DNA from: Dicyema japonicum
Taxonomy: Eukaryota; Dicyemida; Rhombozoa; Dicyemidae
Direction of reading: 5' to 3'
DNA: 64,000 nucleotides
NCBI GenBank assembly: GCA_011109175.1
Contig: RDEW01000008.1
Coordinates: forward strand, 67,228-131,227
Shown here: positions 36,255-47,712 of the stretch, piece after piece
How positions within the stretch are numbered: position 1 is the first letter of the stretch
How the letters are laid out: the number at the start of each line of letters is the position of its first letter
The notes under the pieces: generated by a model
The model's input: the letters and a program-made list of their open reading frames with translations, nothing else
Databases searched by the model: none
What the model was told of the DNA's origin: nothing
Program-made: the position numbers and the translations under genes

Positions 36255-36530
36255 TTAGCAACTGCTGGCTGTTATCATAATTGAAAAAGCATTTCCCCTT
36301 ACGATTTGTAAGGAAATGCGCTCAATGAGACAGCTCCCTTCTCTACTATCATTTTTCTTTTCGCGATGAGCGAGCCGATATTGTTCATCAGGGTCAGTGA
36401 CCTGCTTCCAATTATTCCTGTCGTTTCGAATGCCACTTGTTCGAAGATGAATTGTCTTCCAAGACATGCGTATTTTTTTATCTTTAGGATCTCAGCCTTC
36501 TCAAAAAAAGAAAACAAAATCCATTGCACG
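36255..36530 (-). pseudogene. RLE-type retrotransposon C-terminal fragment
   Basis: Two minus frames together give EKAEILKIKKYACLGRQFIF, EQVAFETTGIIGSRSLTLMN NIGSLIA, then IERISLQIVRGNAFSIM and a stop. This is the C-terminal tail that follows the endonuclease in R2/NeSL-like proteins (VAxETTGxxGxxxxxxLNxIG ... QRxSxxIxRGNA). A one-base shift separates the parts near 36350. Confidence 0.7.
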
Positions 36531-36599
36531 CTACTCGCACGCTGCGCGTTGTGGTCGTTGTGGTGCTATAAGAAAAAGAAAAGAAAAGGAAAATCAGAA

Positions 36600-37270
36600 A
36601 GAAGATGCAGCAAACTGCTAAAGAAGATGAGGACGTAATTAACCGTGTTTCCATAACGTCTCTTCCCTTTCTAATCTGTGGCAAAGCAAACGAGAGGAAA
36701 TTCGGCATTCAATGTTCCTATTGCCCCAATTTTGGACACCTTGGGTGCTATAAGCCACGACTCCTTTTCTTCTATGGACAACCCCATGTTTCACGGACAT
36801 GAACTTTTTAAAAGCCATCGACGAGAAACTGAGGACTGCCGTTGAAGAAATGCTTAACATTTCCTTTGATAAAACTGGCTAGGTCCAATACAAACTACCT
36901 CTTCGCTACAGAGGAATCGGAATACGCTGACTACTAAAACTCGCCCTCTAGGGTTTTCTATCTTAGACATATGCTTCCAGTGGTCTCAACGCCAGATCCT
37001 GAGCTACATTTACGGATCGGACGCTGAACCAGTGATATGCATGGCTCGTGAAATCTGGACATGACTGAGTGTTGGATTCCCATAAAAGCACCAATAAACA
37101 ACGAGAATGTGACAAGCTTCTATGATCAAAGATCATAAAAGAGATAAAACCTGTGCTTGATCAGCATCGTCTGGCTTCTGCATAGACGAAAGAGACTGCA
37201 GCCTGGCTCAGAGCTTTACGATGTACTTCACTTGGACACTATTGGATGACAACGCGACGAGGATTGGGGT
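36600..37270 (+). pseudogene. RLE-type retrotransposon relic: PHD-like finger and RT thumb
   Basis: 36650-36760 encodes ICGKANERKFGIQCSYCPNF GHLGC, a PHD-like Cys/His finger common in retroelement N-termini. 36886-36950 reads YKLPLRYRGIGIR, matching LPVRFGGLGILS of the 4.8-kb element. 37157-37255 reads LDQHRLASA then KETAAWLRALRCTSLGHYW, the segment that precedes the RLE finger. Several stops intervene; most of the RT is gone. Confidence 0.6.
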
Positions 37271-37670
37271 TTCCGTTCTTTCAGATTCACAGCTTTTAAT
37301 ACTCTTGAAGTTTTCCGCACCTCCTTTATCAGCTGATTAAATCTGTATAGCCATCCATTGGAAGCAGTGAAATCTTGATTTGAATTTCTATATGCAATTT
37401 TACGTGCAATTAGCTTTAAGGTTGACCCACTGAGTGGGAAACCTTTCGACCTGAAATTACGAAAAATCTCGTAAATTTTGAATTTCAATTCGGATCCAAT
37501 TCTCCCTTCCGATGTTGAGAAGCCCTGAGATAAGATTCCTTCCCTTTTCTTTTTTAGTCGGTATAGCATTCCTTTAGAAATGTTAAATCTTTCACAAATC
37601 AATTTATCCTTATAGAGACCTGACTGTATATCCTTGCAAATTCTGATCTTTTCAGAATAACTTTAAAAAT
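37228..37670 (-). pseudogene. pogo/Tigger transposase relic (CENP-B-type DNA-binding N-terminus)
   Basis: Minus strand: KLICERFNISKGMLYRLKKK (helix-turn-helix) and, after a linker, FTASNGWLYRFNQLIKEVRK (CENP-B HTH, F-x-ASNGWLxRF). The catalytic DDE part is absent. It shares this architecture with the 49.8-51.7 kb element but is a separate, diverged copy. Confidence 0.75.
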
Positions 37671-37689
37671 TGATAATTACAATTCCTTA

Positions 37690-37985
37690 CCAGGTTAATT
37701 AGCTTATGTTACGGGTTCGATTCTTGCTGCTGTTCACCTGGTGGAAGGTTCCACGCATCTACGATGCCAAAAGGGTTTGACGAGTGACGCCGTCATCAGT
37801 GGATACTCACTGCGGAACTGAATTGTCTAGAAAGGACCCACAAAAAGAAAAAGAAAAAAAAGAAGTGAAGATCTTGGTTCTGCGATTAGTTAAAATTAAC
37901 TGTTCTTTACTTAAATAAAGTGTGTGTCTTGCCTATGCGGAGCTATAGATATCATGACTCTCGTGAAAAGGCTATTAAAAAAATC
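37690..37985 (+). repeat. tRNA-derived SINE, 5' part of head diverged
   Basis: B box GGGTTCGATTCTTGC (about 37712), then TGTTCACCTGGTGGAAGGTT CCACGCATCTACGATG, GACGAGTGACGCCGTCATCA, and the A-rich/AGAAAAAG segment, ending ATGACTCTCGTGAAAAGGC. Closely matches 52290-52565 and the reverse complement of 62020-62270. Confidence 0.85.
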
Positions 37986-38225
37986 AAAAATTATAGAAAT
38001 ATATTAATGAATCGTTTATGATAATATAAAATCTTTCCCCAGTAGGAGGTTTAGTTCTTTAAAAATCATCGTATTTTATAAAGATGGCAAAAATATTTCC
38101 CCAAAAAAAGGTTTCCCCGCTACTTGGGTTTCCCCAATTCGGGGTCGCACTGTACATACCTTGCCTGGGACGCCACCTGTGTCGATTCCTCTCTTCCTCC
38201 AACCTCTCAACGACAGCAACTGACC

Positions 38226-38395
38226 CAGGCTCAGTCTCGGAGAAAGCTGAGACCCTAAAGATAAAAAAATACGCATTTTTGGAGGATTATCGGACGAATG
38301 CTTGTTTCGAAAAAATGCGACTCCCGCAAAAATTTCTGGTTGATACTGAGGCTCGAAATGGATCAAGGGAACGCCCTCGCAATCCAGGCCTCTAA
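38226..38395 (+). pseudogene. RLE-type retrotransposon C-terminal fragment
   Basis: SVSEKAETLKIKKYAFLEDY, the same tail motif as the copies at 4499-4790 and 36255-36530, fused in frame to unrelated sequence on both sides. Short, no other domain. Confidence 0.5.
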
Positions 38396-38889
38396 CTGAA
38401 AACTTTAGATGTTGTCTTTTTTCAAAAAATTAACATTTCAAGAAAAAAATAAGATTGAAAAAAGCGAATAGAAAGATTGTTAAATGTCATTAGACATTTT
38501 ATCAATTCTTTTTATTTTGTCATTGCTTAATGGGATGGTCCTCAGTATTTTGAAGAATTTTTTTTATAAAAAGTCGTGAATAAATCAAAACATGGCTAAT
38601 AACACTCTCTGTTATCGAATGGGGATTATCTACAAATTAAAATATATAAAATAACCAGATTTTGCAAATTATCTCGCAACTTTGTATGAATAAACATTTT
38701 GAAATATATTTTTATTAAAAAGAGAAGTATGTGTTTTTATTTTCATAATTCTATTTTAATTCAAAAAAAAATTTTATGCTTTTTTCCAATTGAGCTGGGA
38801 TGTTTACGCTTTAAATGTTCTATTAAGCGAGATAGCTTCATTGACTCATTGGAAAATACTGTATCACATTGCAAACAAAGCGGTTTATG

Positions 38890-38992
38890 AGGATCCTGAG
38901 ATTTTTAATAAATCCAAAAGAAATTTATTCCTCTTTATTTATTCCTGAGATTTTTTAATAAATCCAAAAGAAATTTATTCCTCTCTAACTTT
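38890..38992. repeat. tandem duplication of about 50 bp
   Basis: CCTGAGATTTTTAATAAATC CAAAAGAAATTTATTCCTCT occurs twice in a row with one extra T in the second copy. Non-coding, A+T-rich. Confidence 0.85.
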
Positions 38993-39539
38993 TTTTGTCA
39001 AGAATCATGTGTTAGAATTCACGCTAATAATTTTAAATGAAATATGTCATAGTTTTAATATAATTTAAATAATATACTGCTTTGAGCACCGATCTCTGCT
39101 CCTTCTAGTCAAAATACAGTTTGGAATTCCCTGTTTACACTGACTTCTCCCATTCTGAGATAAGCGGAAATTATGATGCATAGGTTTATCGTTGTGTCCA
39201 TGAGGTTGAAAATTGTAAACTGAATTTTTGGACAAACAGGATACAAATGTCTCTGTTTAGTTGTATTTCCTAGGAAACGTGCAGACATCTGAATTACATT
39301 ATATGTCATTGGACTGAGAAGGAATTCTATTAATGTCGTTGTACCTCAGTATAGAATAGAAACGTTGATTATCATTATAAATTCTCATGTTGATAGATTT
39401 TCTTTTAACAAAGAGCTTTACTTTTTGATTATTAAAGAATCTAGGATCTGTTATTTTTTCAATTCAGCTCGATTATGTTCTCACCTACCAGAAAATTGAA
39501 CCCTTGCAGGAACCATAATACTTATAAGCTACTCATGTT

Positions 39540-39865
39540 CAGGAAAACCGGATTACGCAGTGTAATAAGCGCCGGACCAAATCCCGATGGTCATGGGCTC
39601 GAATCTCGCTGCTCTCCATTTCGGTCATCTACGATGTTTCTGTAATTTACGAGCGCGCCGTCACCGGTGATTTATCATTGGGGGACCTGATGTCTCAGGG
39701 ACTCAGTGGGAGCAAAAAAGAAAAGAACCAGAAGTTAAGAACATCTTCACGTCTCTGATTAATGTCTTGATTAACTGTTCTTCACTTTTTAAATAAGTGT
39801 GAATTCTGCCTAAGCTGAGATGAGTAATGGAAACATTACTACTTCTGACGGAAAGACTAAATTAT
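39540..39865 (+). repeat. SINE subfamily related to the tRNA-derived SINE
   Basis: B box GGGCTCGAATCTCGCTGCTC (about 39597), a body with CATCTACGATG and CGCCGTCACCGG, an AAAAAAGAAAAGAACC stretch, and GTTCTTCACTTTTTAAATAA GTGTGAATTCTGCCTAAGCT. The order of blocks is the same as in the 52252 SINE but with many changes, so this is an older subfamily. Confidence 0.65.
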
Positions 39866-40329
39866 ATATGCGCAGGAAACTTTAAAGTAAAAAAGAACAG
39901 TTATGCTAGCCAATCGTTGAAAGGCGGTAAAAGCATGTTGTTAAATTATAGTAGACAATCAGGTTTTCCTATGAGCTATCACTAATAAAGGCATCACTTG
40001 TCAAACCAAATTTTTTGATATTTATTTAAAAAATTCAAACAATAAAATAGCGTAAATTCGTATGTAGAATTTTATTAACCTTGAATTGGTAGAATCTCTC
40101 ATCCTCAGAATTCATATACACATTATCCTCAAAATTCGTTTGCAATTTAATTGAGGAATCGCCTAACAGCATGATTGTTTCCATGATAAAATTTGACATT
40201 CAAAGACAAATTCTACTTTTATTGCCATCGAACGCCAGAATTATTAAGAGTTGGGTAAATCATGCCGTCAGAATATCGATTATTTCTTTTATGACCCAGT
40301 GGCTCCTTGGAGGTGTCTATCCCTGGCAG

Positions 40330-40470
40330 CAATGACAATATTATCTGAATAGAAGAGTATAATACAATTTTTTATTTTTATGTTGTAGTATACCGCGCAT
40401 AAATAGATTGAACAATCCCGACAAGAAAGGAGAAGCTTGAGGTACTCCACCGGAAAGTGATCGAGTCTAA
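40330..40470 (-). pseudogene. Jockey-like RT scrap (motif B region)
   Basis: Minus strand: GVPQASPFLSGLFNLFMRG, a decayed version of GVPQGSxLSPxLFNLFMxD, followed by a mutated YADD region. Nothing else of the element is recognisable. Confidence 0.45.
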
Positions 40471-40865
40471 AATTATATTTGCTTGCATTTCAATTATTCT
40501 AGTATTCCGTTCAGGAAAATTTCCAACAAAAGTTTAATATTCTTGAATATTCGTACTCAAAATATGTTTTGAAAGAATTTTTGGCCTCTTTACGTTGATT
40601 GAGAACAGGAACGATCGTTTATGTGTTCTAATTGCATCGGATCCTTTCGTAATAAATTGAATGAGAGATCCGAGATAAATGTAGTGGAATGTTTGGTCCA
40701 AATCCGTGTTATATACATTATAGCTTATATTCTGTTGGTTTCGTAAAAACTTGGTTTGTCTTTGTTTCTTGAATAGACGCATAATATGGAGATTGGCTAG
40801 TTGGTTGCTAACTAGTGGCTTAAAAATAGTGCTTGTGAATAAACAAAAGGCACGTTGAACTAGCA

Positions 40866-40964
40866 CTACTTCCGACGACCTATAATGTCGATATTATGGT
40901 GGTTAATGAAACGAAACTCAACAAGGATAACAGCCAGATACTGAAGGAATATCAAACTGTAGAT
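40866..40964 (+). pseudogene. non-LTR endonuclease (APE-type) scrap
   Basis: NVDIMVVNETKLNKDNSQIL resembles the catalytic ETxL/N block of apurinic-type endonucleases in Jockey/CR1 elements. It is cut off at 40965 by a hAT end. Confidence 0.4.
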
Positions 40965-41165
40965 CAGTGGTTCTCAACTTTTTTTCCCGCAGCCATCCAG
41001 TGTCCTGAGAAGAAACCTCTCGGACGTTCCCTGAATGTGGAAAATTCAATATGTCCGAAAAATTCTTCCATGACAGCATTGCAGGGTGTTTCTACACCCA
41101 TCAATAGAATATGTCCAAAAAGGCGCCCACTACACTACCAGATAAGTTCCGACAAACCGTTGTTT
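40965..41165 (+). mobile_element. hAT terminal repeat and flank (non-autonomous relic)
   Basis: CAGTGGTTCTCAACTTTTTT at 40965 is a canonical hAT/Charlie end, inserted in the endonuclease scrap. The right end was not found before the RBM48 start at 41245. Confidence 0.6.
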
Positions 41166-41244
41166 TTTAATTAGTAAATGCATTAAAAGTGAGAAAAATT
41201 ATAAATAATTGAATTTAATTATAAACAATAAATAATAAATATAA

Positions 41245-41919
41245 ATGCGTTGTAACAATTACATAGTGCCTACTGAAAGACTAAAGCATCACAATAAATC
41301 AAGAAAATGCAGAAATCGTCCAAAATACAGATCAGGTAAGAAGGAGACATCTATCAAAGTATATTTTAAATAGATTAGTCAAGGCATACACAATACTTCA
41401 GGAATCTCGTTTTATACTTGTTCAAGGTGTCCCTTCAGTCTCTTCAGATGATGACTTTTTTGCAATTTTTGACAACCTAAGAGACAAAATAGAAGTATTT
41501 AGCAAACTTGATGACTTTCCCTACTCAGAAAAATTCACATATACTTACTGGATTGCATTTTCTAATATAAATTATGCCAGGTAACGAAAATAAGGAAATA
41601 AGGGCAATTTAAGAAGAATTTTGACTGTTTTGAGTTCTTTGGGGGATTACTACACATAACATATTCTTTTGAGTCTGAGAAAGTAGGAGACGTGAGGTCA
41701 AAGATTAGGCAGAGAAGACAGGATGTTGTCAAAAGATTAGAATTTTTGTGTCTCTGAATTGTTATTATTTTAGACAAAAATGATGAAACTTTAAAAAAAG
41801 AAATAGTTTGTGAAAAACCATTAATTGGTCCGTGTTTTCAGCCTACGGACTCTTCTCTGTTGGATAATATTAAAAATAAAATAAAAATGGTAACTTTTGC
41901 ATTAAATGTGTTTAGATAG
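41245..41919 (+). CDS. RBM48: RBM48, minor-spliceosome RNA-binding protein, three short introns
   Basis: RBM48 (with ARMC7) acts in U12-type splicing. ATG 41245 starts MRCNNYIVPTERLKHHNKSR KCRNRPKYRSGKK, the family's conserved N-terminus (HH...C..RPxYR.G). Intron 41359-41383 (25 nt) restores AYTILQESRFILVQGVPSV, the first RRM strand. The RRM continues IFDNLRDKIEVFSKLDDFPY, YTYWIAFSNINYA; intron 41581-41602 (22 nt); FFGGLLHITYSFESEKVGDV; intron 41750-41773 (24 nt); and YKNDETLKKEIVCEKPLIGP with DSSLLDNIKNKIKMV, like the conserved vertebrate C-terminus. Stop 41917-41919. The phase across the second intron is off by one base, so one indel or a mutation is present there. The protein is about 200 aa, shorter than the human one, lacking its central low-complexity part. 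Confidence 0.88.
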
Positions 41920-43039
41920 GTAAACAAAATGATAATATGATTTGTATAATATGTTTTGAAAGTTAAAATTACTTATTTTTTATTAAGAGTTTATTGAACA
42001 ATAACTTTAACTATCGGATCCTTAAAACATGCTCTATTACAAACATATAAAAAATAGCAAAAGATAAGGTGCTATTTTTTGGTGTTTAATATCACTGTTT
42101 TGATTTACAATTAAGAAAAATATGAAAACAATTTATTAGGGAACAAGAAAATCAAAATAATCCAACTGATAAAAATGAATGGCTGTTTTCCCTTACAACT
42201 GCCAGAGATCCTTTGGAACAACCATTCTGTTTCCCGGCGCTCAATGCGAAATCGTTCTTTTTTCTATTTTTTCTGTTGCCAACCCATGTGGTTTGAGTTT
42301 GGCAGTTGTTGAAAGGCCATGTTGCACAGAAACAAATCCAAACTTCGCAGTAGTCTTCCAGATAAGTTACCCATTTCGTTGTTTTCAACGCAGTTTTCAT
42401 CAATATGTCTAATTCCCGCTTTGGAATTCAAGTCTCCAGCAAAAAAACAGCGATTCAGTGAGTATCTCTAAATACATTTAGTATTCAGTTAATACAGATT
42501 AGCTATTAGACGACAGAGCTGTCTGCTTCAGAAAAATGAGGTCCTTTAGATGTCCACCGGGGAGACTATAATGTCCTCCACTTCAGTTCGGAGCGAAAAA
42601 GAGAATTCTATCTCTATTTGAAGGACTTTACGGCGAAGATCAATACTCATCAACCAGATCCAACCCCGACGAGTCCTTCTGGTACAACACAATTGTTGAA
42701 AGGGATCTTCCTATTTTCTCCCTGATCAAATTCACTGATGAAGATTACCATTATGAAACTCTTCCCCCTAAGAATAAAGTGATGTAGGATGCAAATGGAA
42801 GAGGGCTGACCTACTTCTCTTCCTCTCTTTGTAAGTCTCTCATCTACCAACATCCAATGTGATGTCCTCATAATAATCGCAATGAAAGTTAAGCACAATG
42901 TTGGATTACAGGATTTGAACGGAAGGATGCCTGATGAATATGGAATGATATGCAGTTGGTTATCAGGAACGCTGTAATAAAACATTTTAAATACGAACGC
43001 CGGCCAATGCTCTGAGTGGCTCTCTGTCAACACCCTAAA

Positions 43040-44850
43040 CATTGCTGAGCTCGTAAAGCTGCTAAAGTCTCTGGGAATATAGACGAGATAAGAAAACTTA
43101 ACTCTGAATTCAAAAAGGCAGCCAGGAAGGATAAAGAAGACTACTGGAGGTTACACTGCAAAAAAATGGAAGATGACTATAAGAGAGGTCACACCAGGAA
43201 TGCGTATTTACAACTAAAAAGATTACGAACCTCACTTTACGAAAATGATGGGCAAAATCAAGGACAAGGATGGTGTTGAATTTCTAGGTCAACAGAACAT
43301 CCGAAATCGTTGGAGAGAATATACGGAACGGCTATATTCAGAAATTGTGCCCACCCATATGTGTTGATGAAGCAAAGTTGGGTGAGGGGCATAAAATCCT
43401 TGAGGAGGAATGCGTGTAGGCTACACGGCACGAAGATCGACAACATCTCAAGCGAATTGTTGAAGGCTATACCAGTGACAGCTATCACCAGTCTATGTCA
43501 AAAAATTTGGGAAACTGGTATTTGGCCACGCGAGTGGAAAATATTTATATTTATTTTAACACCGAAAAAAGGCGATAACAAACTGTTCAAACTATCGTAC
43601 AATAGCCTCAATTCCCCACGTCAGCAAAATACTTCTAAAGATAATACAACATCGTCTAATGCCAAATGCCGAAATGAATCTACCGGATGTCCAAGCAGGT
43701 TTCAGGAAGGGACAAGGCACAAGTGACCATATAGCAAATGTCCGGTGGATTATGGAGAAAGCCCATGAATCTCAAAAGAATGTATACATGTGCTTCATTG
43801 ACTATCGGAAAGCTTTTGATTTCGTTATACATGACAAGCTTTAAAAGAATTTGGATTCGATGCCCATCTGATATTACTTATCAAATCTCTTTATAAGGAT
43901 AAAGAAGCTACTGTTAGAACAGTGTATGGAGATACCGATTGGTTCAAAATTGGTACAAGAGTAAGACAAGGATGTTTATTATCTCCCATCCTATTCAATA
44001 TTTATGCCGAAATGATCATGACTGATTTAGATACTATCTCAAATAACGGGATGAAAATTGGAGGCAGGAAATCAATAATTAGCGCTATGCTGCGACATAC
44101 AACCTTACTGGCTTAAACAGAGGATGGCCTCAGGGAGTTGATTATAAGATTCGAGAAGAGAGCGCCGTCTTTTGTTTGTTGCTAAATGTCAAGAAGACCA
44201 AAATTATGATGACTGCTAATAATGGAACTAAAAATTGGGAATGAGAAAATAGAGAGTTGTCGATGTTGTCTGTTGTCTTTCTGGGATATTTAATTAATCG
44301 GAATGGTGACGGAGGCTTGGAAATCAAGAGGCGAATTGCCATGCGCCTTCCTGAGAATGAATAGAATTTGGAAAAGCAAAGATATTTGATTAAGGACCAA
44401 ATGCAGACTGGTTGCAATCGTGTTCCCGGTTTTTTATACGGCGCAGAATCATGGACATTGAAAAAGGCGATAGGCGAAGAATTAATGCTTTTAAGCTGTG
44501 GTGCTGGAGGAGGTTACTAAGAATCCCTTGGACCTCCAAAGTAACAACCATCAATGTACTCAAACGGGCGGAAACGGACATTTTGCTAGAAAGAATCGTA
44601 AAACACAGATTGGCGTTCTTTGGGCATGTTGTCTGCTCTGATTCCCTGGAAAGAACCATTATGCTGAGCAATATAACTGGGAAGAGAAGACCTGGTCGAC
44701 CGAGGACACGGTGGCTATCCACGATAGAAGACGTCACGGGAATGCCTATATCAAGGCTACTCCAAATTGCGACGGATCGGGAGAGTGGAGAAGAGATCTC
44801 CAAGGGTCGGAACGACTTAATTTGGATAACATAACATAATAAACCAAAAA
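43040..44850 (+). pseudogene. RTE/BovB-like non-LTR retrotransposon, 5' truncated and frameshifted
   Basis: GKIKDKDGVEFLGQQNIRNR WREYTERLYS (about 43252-43340), ISSELLKAIPVTAITSLCQK (about 43445-43505), DVQAGFRKGQGTSDHIANVR WIMEKA (RT motif 1 region, about 43686), MCFIDYRKAFDFV (motif A Asp), VRQGCLLSPILFNIYAEMI (motif B), then the C-terminal LWCWRRLLRIPWTSK, FGHVVCSDSLERTIMLSNIT GKRRPGR. The catalytic YADD at 44083-44100 is destroyed by small indels (reads LRYAATYNL or MLRHTTLLA). Upstream 42400-43040 is unassigned. Confidence 0.85.
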
Positions 44851-45385
44851 TCACAAAAAATTAAATGGAATACGTGGCATTGATCCCATCTCTTTAAGTA
44901 TCCGTCTGATCTTTGCTCGGTGTTTGTCCCGAGATCAGACGCATACCTTGTTTGGCGTGTTATAATTATGTTAGTGTCAGCTTACAAACTTATTTCTTTA
45001 AATATCGATTAAATCAATGAGTGACTAGAAACCACATAATGAAACAGTATAATTTGTCATATAAAAGATAATTGACAGCAGCCTATTGATACCACTTAAA
45101 CTCGAATAATCATTAAGAATATGACTAATTGGTCACGATAGTGTCGATTGCCTCATAAGTACACACAAATAATCCCAAATGTATTAAAATCAAAATTATT
45201 AAAGTTATACAATATATTAATGATTAATTAAAACCACGTGGGACAACATGGTCTCCAATCTGTTGGTGGAAATGAATCAGATAAACAATTAAATAGCACC
45301 ACAACTATCACAAACGCTACCAAAATCATTTCCACTAACCTTCTTTAGTTGTTATCTCCCATAGGTAGTTGGTTAAGGTCTAGCA

Positions 45386-46179
45386 TTAAACTCCCATTAG
45401 AATGCCTATAATACAAAATAACCCAAAACCAGAAATAAACCCGCCTAAATGTCCAACGTATCCAGTCGTAGAGTTTGGATCATTATAAAATTTGTTCAGC
45501 GACATCGAGAAATCCAAGACAACTAAGGTAAATTAATAATAAACTTAAAACAAATAGAATGGCAACACGGAAATAGGCCACTCATCAAAATACACAATAT
45601 TCCATATTTCTTCGAAGAATTCATTTCCTTCCAATTCACAATAACATTCGCTAGATGTGCTCCCAATAAAGCATATCCCCCACCACTCGCACCCACAAGT
45701 GGCAGAATATCAAACAGAGATGAGCGAAATGAACCGGCCAAAAACCCCAGCCATGTAAATGACCGACAATTCTCCAGGAATGTACCATCTCTAATGGAAT
45801 GCCATACAAGAGTTGGTAAACCACATTAAATGATATATGGAGATAACTACATAACCAATATGATTACCCAGAATGAAGAAGCATAATATGAAATAAACCT
45901 CCAGCACTCCTGTCGACGATTAGCCAGCCAAATTAGTGGAGTTCTGGGTCCCACCCCTCCTGAATGCACTTTTACCTCGAAGATAGTCCCCTGTAACTGA
46001 ATGCCGTAAAAAATAAAGATCGCAATTTCCACCAGACTTATCAGTAACATAAACAAAGGTGGAGGACAACACTTGTAGTACTCTAAGTAGTTCTCAGCCT
46101 GTCCTGGAAGTCCGACTGACGAAATTGTGAGATAAACAAAGCTGTTTGAAACGATCCAACTGTCTATAGTCCACATCAT
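45386..46179 (-). CDS. rhomboid-family intramembrane serine protease, with several single-base shifts
   Basis: Rhomboids cleave membrane proteins with a Ser-His dyad inside the bilayer. From ATG 46179: YYKCCPPPLFMLLISLVEIA IFIFY (first membrane helix), TPLIWLANRRQECWRFISY, then a 21-nt GT-AG intron (about 45849-45869) joining MLLHSG to YLHISFNVVYQLLYGIPLEM VHSWRIVG, then VGASGGGYALLGAHLANVIV NW with the catalytic Ser (about 45672-45700), LFVLSLLLIYLSCLGFLD, and GYVGHLGGFISGFGLF with the catalytic His (about 45440-45465), stop 45386-45388. At least four one-base shifts (near 45880, 45760, 45738, 45570, the last two in T runs) break it. Both catalytic residues are preserved, so indels could be recent or artefacts. 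Confidence 0.85.
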
Positions 46180-47712
46180 CCTCAGCTTTTATTCAACTGT
46201 TATCAAAATAGAAATATACAAGGCTTTCAGTTCTTGAAAACTAATACGCCCATCCGATTCCGATCTGCTTCCATAATAAGCTGAGCAAGTTGTCTTCTGT
46301 TAAGAAATTGACGAAAATGGGAGGATTTGAGGCTGCTTTAAGAATAGACACAGAAATATCGCCTGAGTTTCTACAGTATAATATGAATGTGTACAAAAGG
46401 GTCTGAACTTTCTATAATTATTAGTTTTATTGATTTACTCGTAAATAGTCGGTCGTATCTGAGTTTGGGATAAAAGGAGATTCCTCCGAAGATGATGGGC
46501 GGTCCAAATTTAATTTTTTCGTTGAAACTATCAGCAGACTTCATTACAGACTGAAAAGTGCCGCTCGCTATTTATGTAGTTAAAAATTGAATAAACAATT
46601 TATTATTTTTAAATAAATTAATTTTAATTTAAATCAAATAATTACTTAATATAGTGTAATAATTAAATTAATCACAATACACATATATTTTATTAGTTAA
46701 ATTCAACGCGTTTATTTTTAAGCAGTGCTTTAACTAAGAGGTTAGGATCGCCTGAATGCTCCCTCTGATCACCATAATATTTATTAGTTTATCCTTACCA
46801 CAATATTCTTGTCAATAATTGATTGATTATGAGTAATATAAATTGATTTATTTATTAATTTATGTTTATGTAAATTATATGTTTTATTACCAAGAGACAA
46901 ATGTAATTCTACAATTAATTCCTCACTGTAACGAAATAAATTTGTTTTAATAAATATTTTACTTTTTTTAAAGGAAAACAATTTATTAACATAAACTAAA
47001 GTTGCTGTGACAGCTATCCATTATGGACCCGATGTGGTTTGAGCATAGTACTTCTCATAATCGCGAGCCTATTGTTCTGGAAAAGGCATCGCGTCATTCT
47101 AAGAGATAAATTACAAGTAACTAAATCTTGTCAGTTTTTTTTATAATATCCATTCTGCGCCTATGGATCGATACATGAAGATCAATGGAAATGATTTCCA
47201 CGGTTCTTTTCAATATTTATATTTCTTTTCAACTTTTTCAAGTACACTATCTCTTAGTACACTTATGGAGATATAACAGATTCACATGTCATTGCATAGG
47301 AAATAACACAACCTTACATTTATTTTTTAACATTTTTTGTTTCTCCACAATAAATAATCATAATCCAAGGAAGAACCCAAGGGGAGAAAGTCAGTCTGCT
47401 TGTATCGACCAAATCTGTCGTTCAATCCCTATTACAAACTTCAGCCTTCCTAAGAGAGGCGAAGTAAATTGCCCTCTTCTGTCTCATCACACATCCTACC
47501 GTCGCGAAGATTACTTATTTCGTAGGGAAGAGTTTTCATAATGGCAATCTTCACTTCATCACTTTATTCCTAGGCTGAAGAATTGTCCATAGTGAATTGG
47601 TCAGGGAGATAAGTAGTTTCCGTAGTATAAAAATGCTTTAAGAATTTTACGATTTTGGCTCTAATTTTTTAAAGAAAAATTAAATTATTATATTTTTAGT
47701 GGAAAAAATATG

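Noticed and set aside
36650-36760. Host PHD-finger gene
   Set aside because: The finger is followed by RT-thumb sequence of the RLE element, and PHD-like fingers are common in retroelement N-termini.
43659-43844. Independent host gene similar to vertebrate craniofacial-development-like proteins
   Set aside because: Such database names usually derive from RTE reverse transcriptases; this is RT motif 1-A of the RTE element.
44390-44854. 154-codon minus-strand ORF
   Set aside because: Antisense of the RTE C-terminus; it recurs wherever that fragment recurs (35501, 47713).
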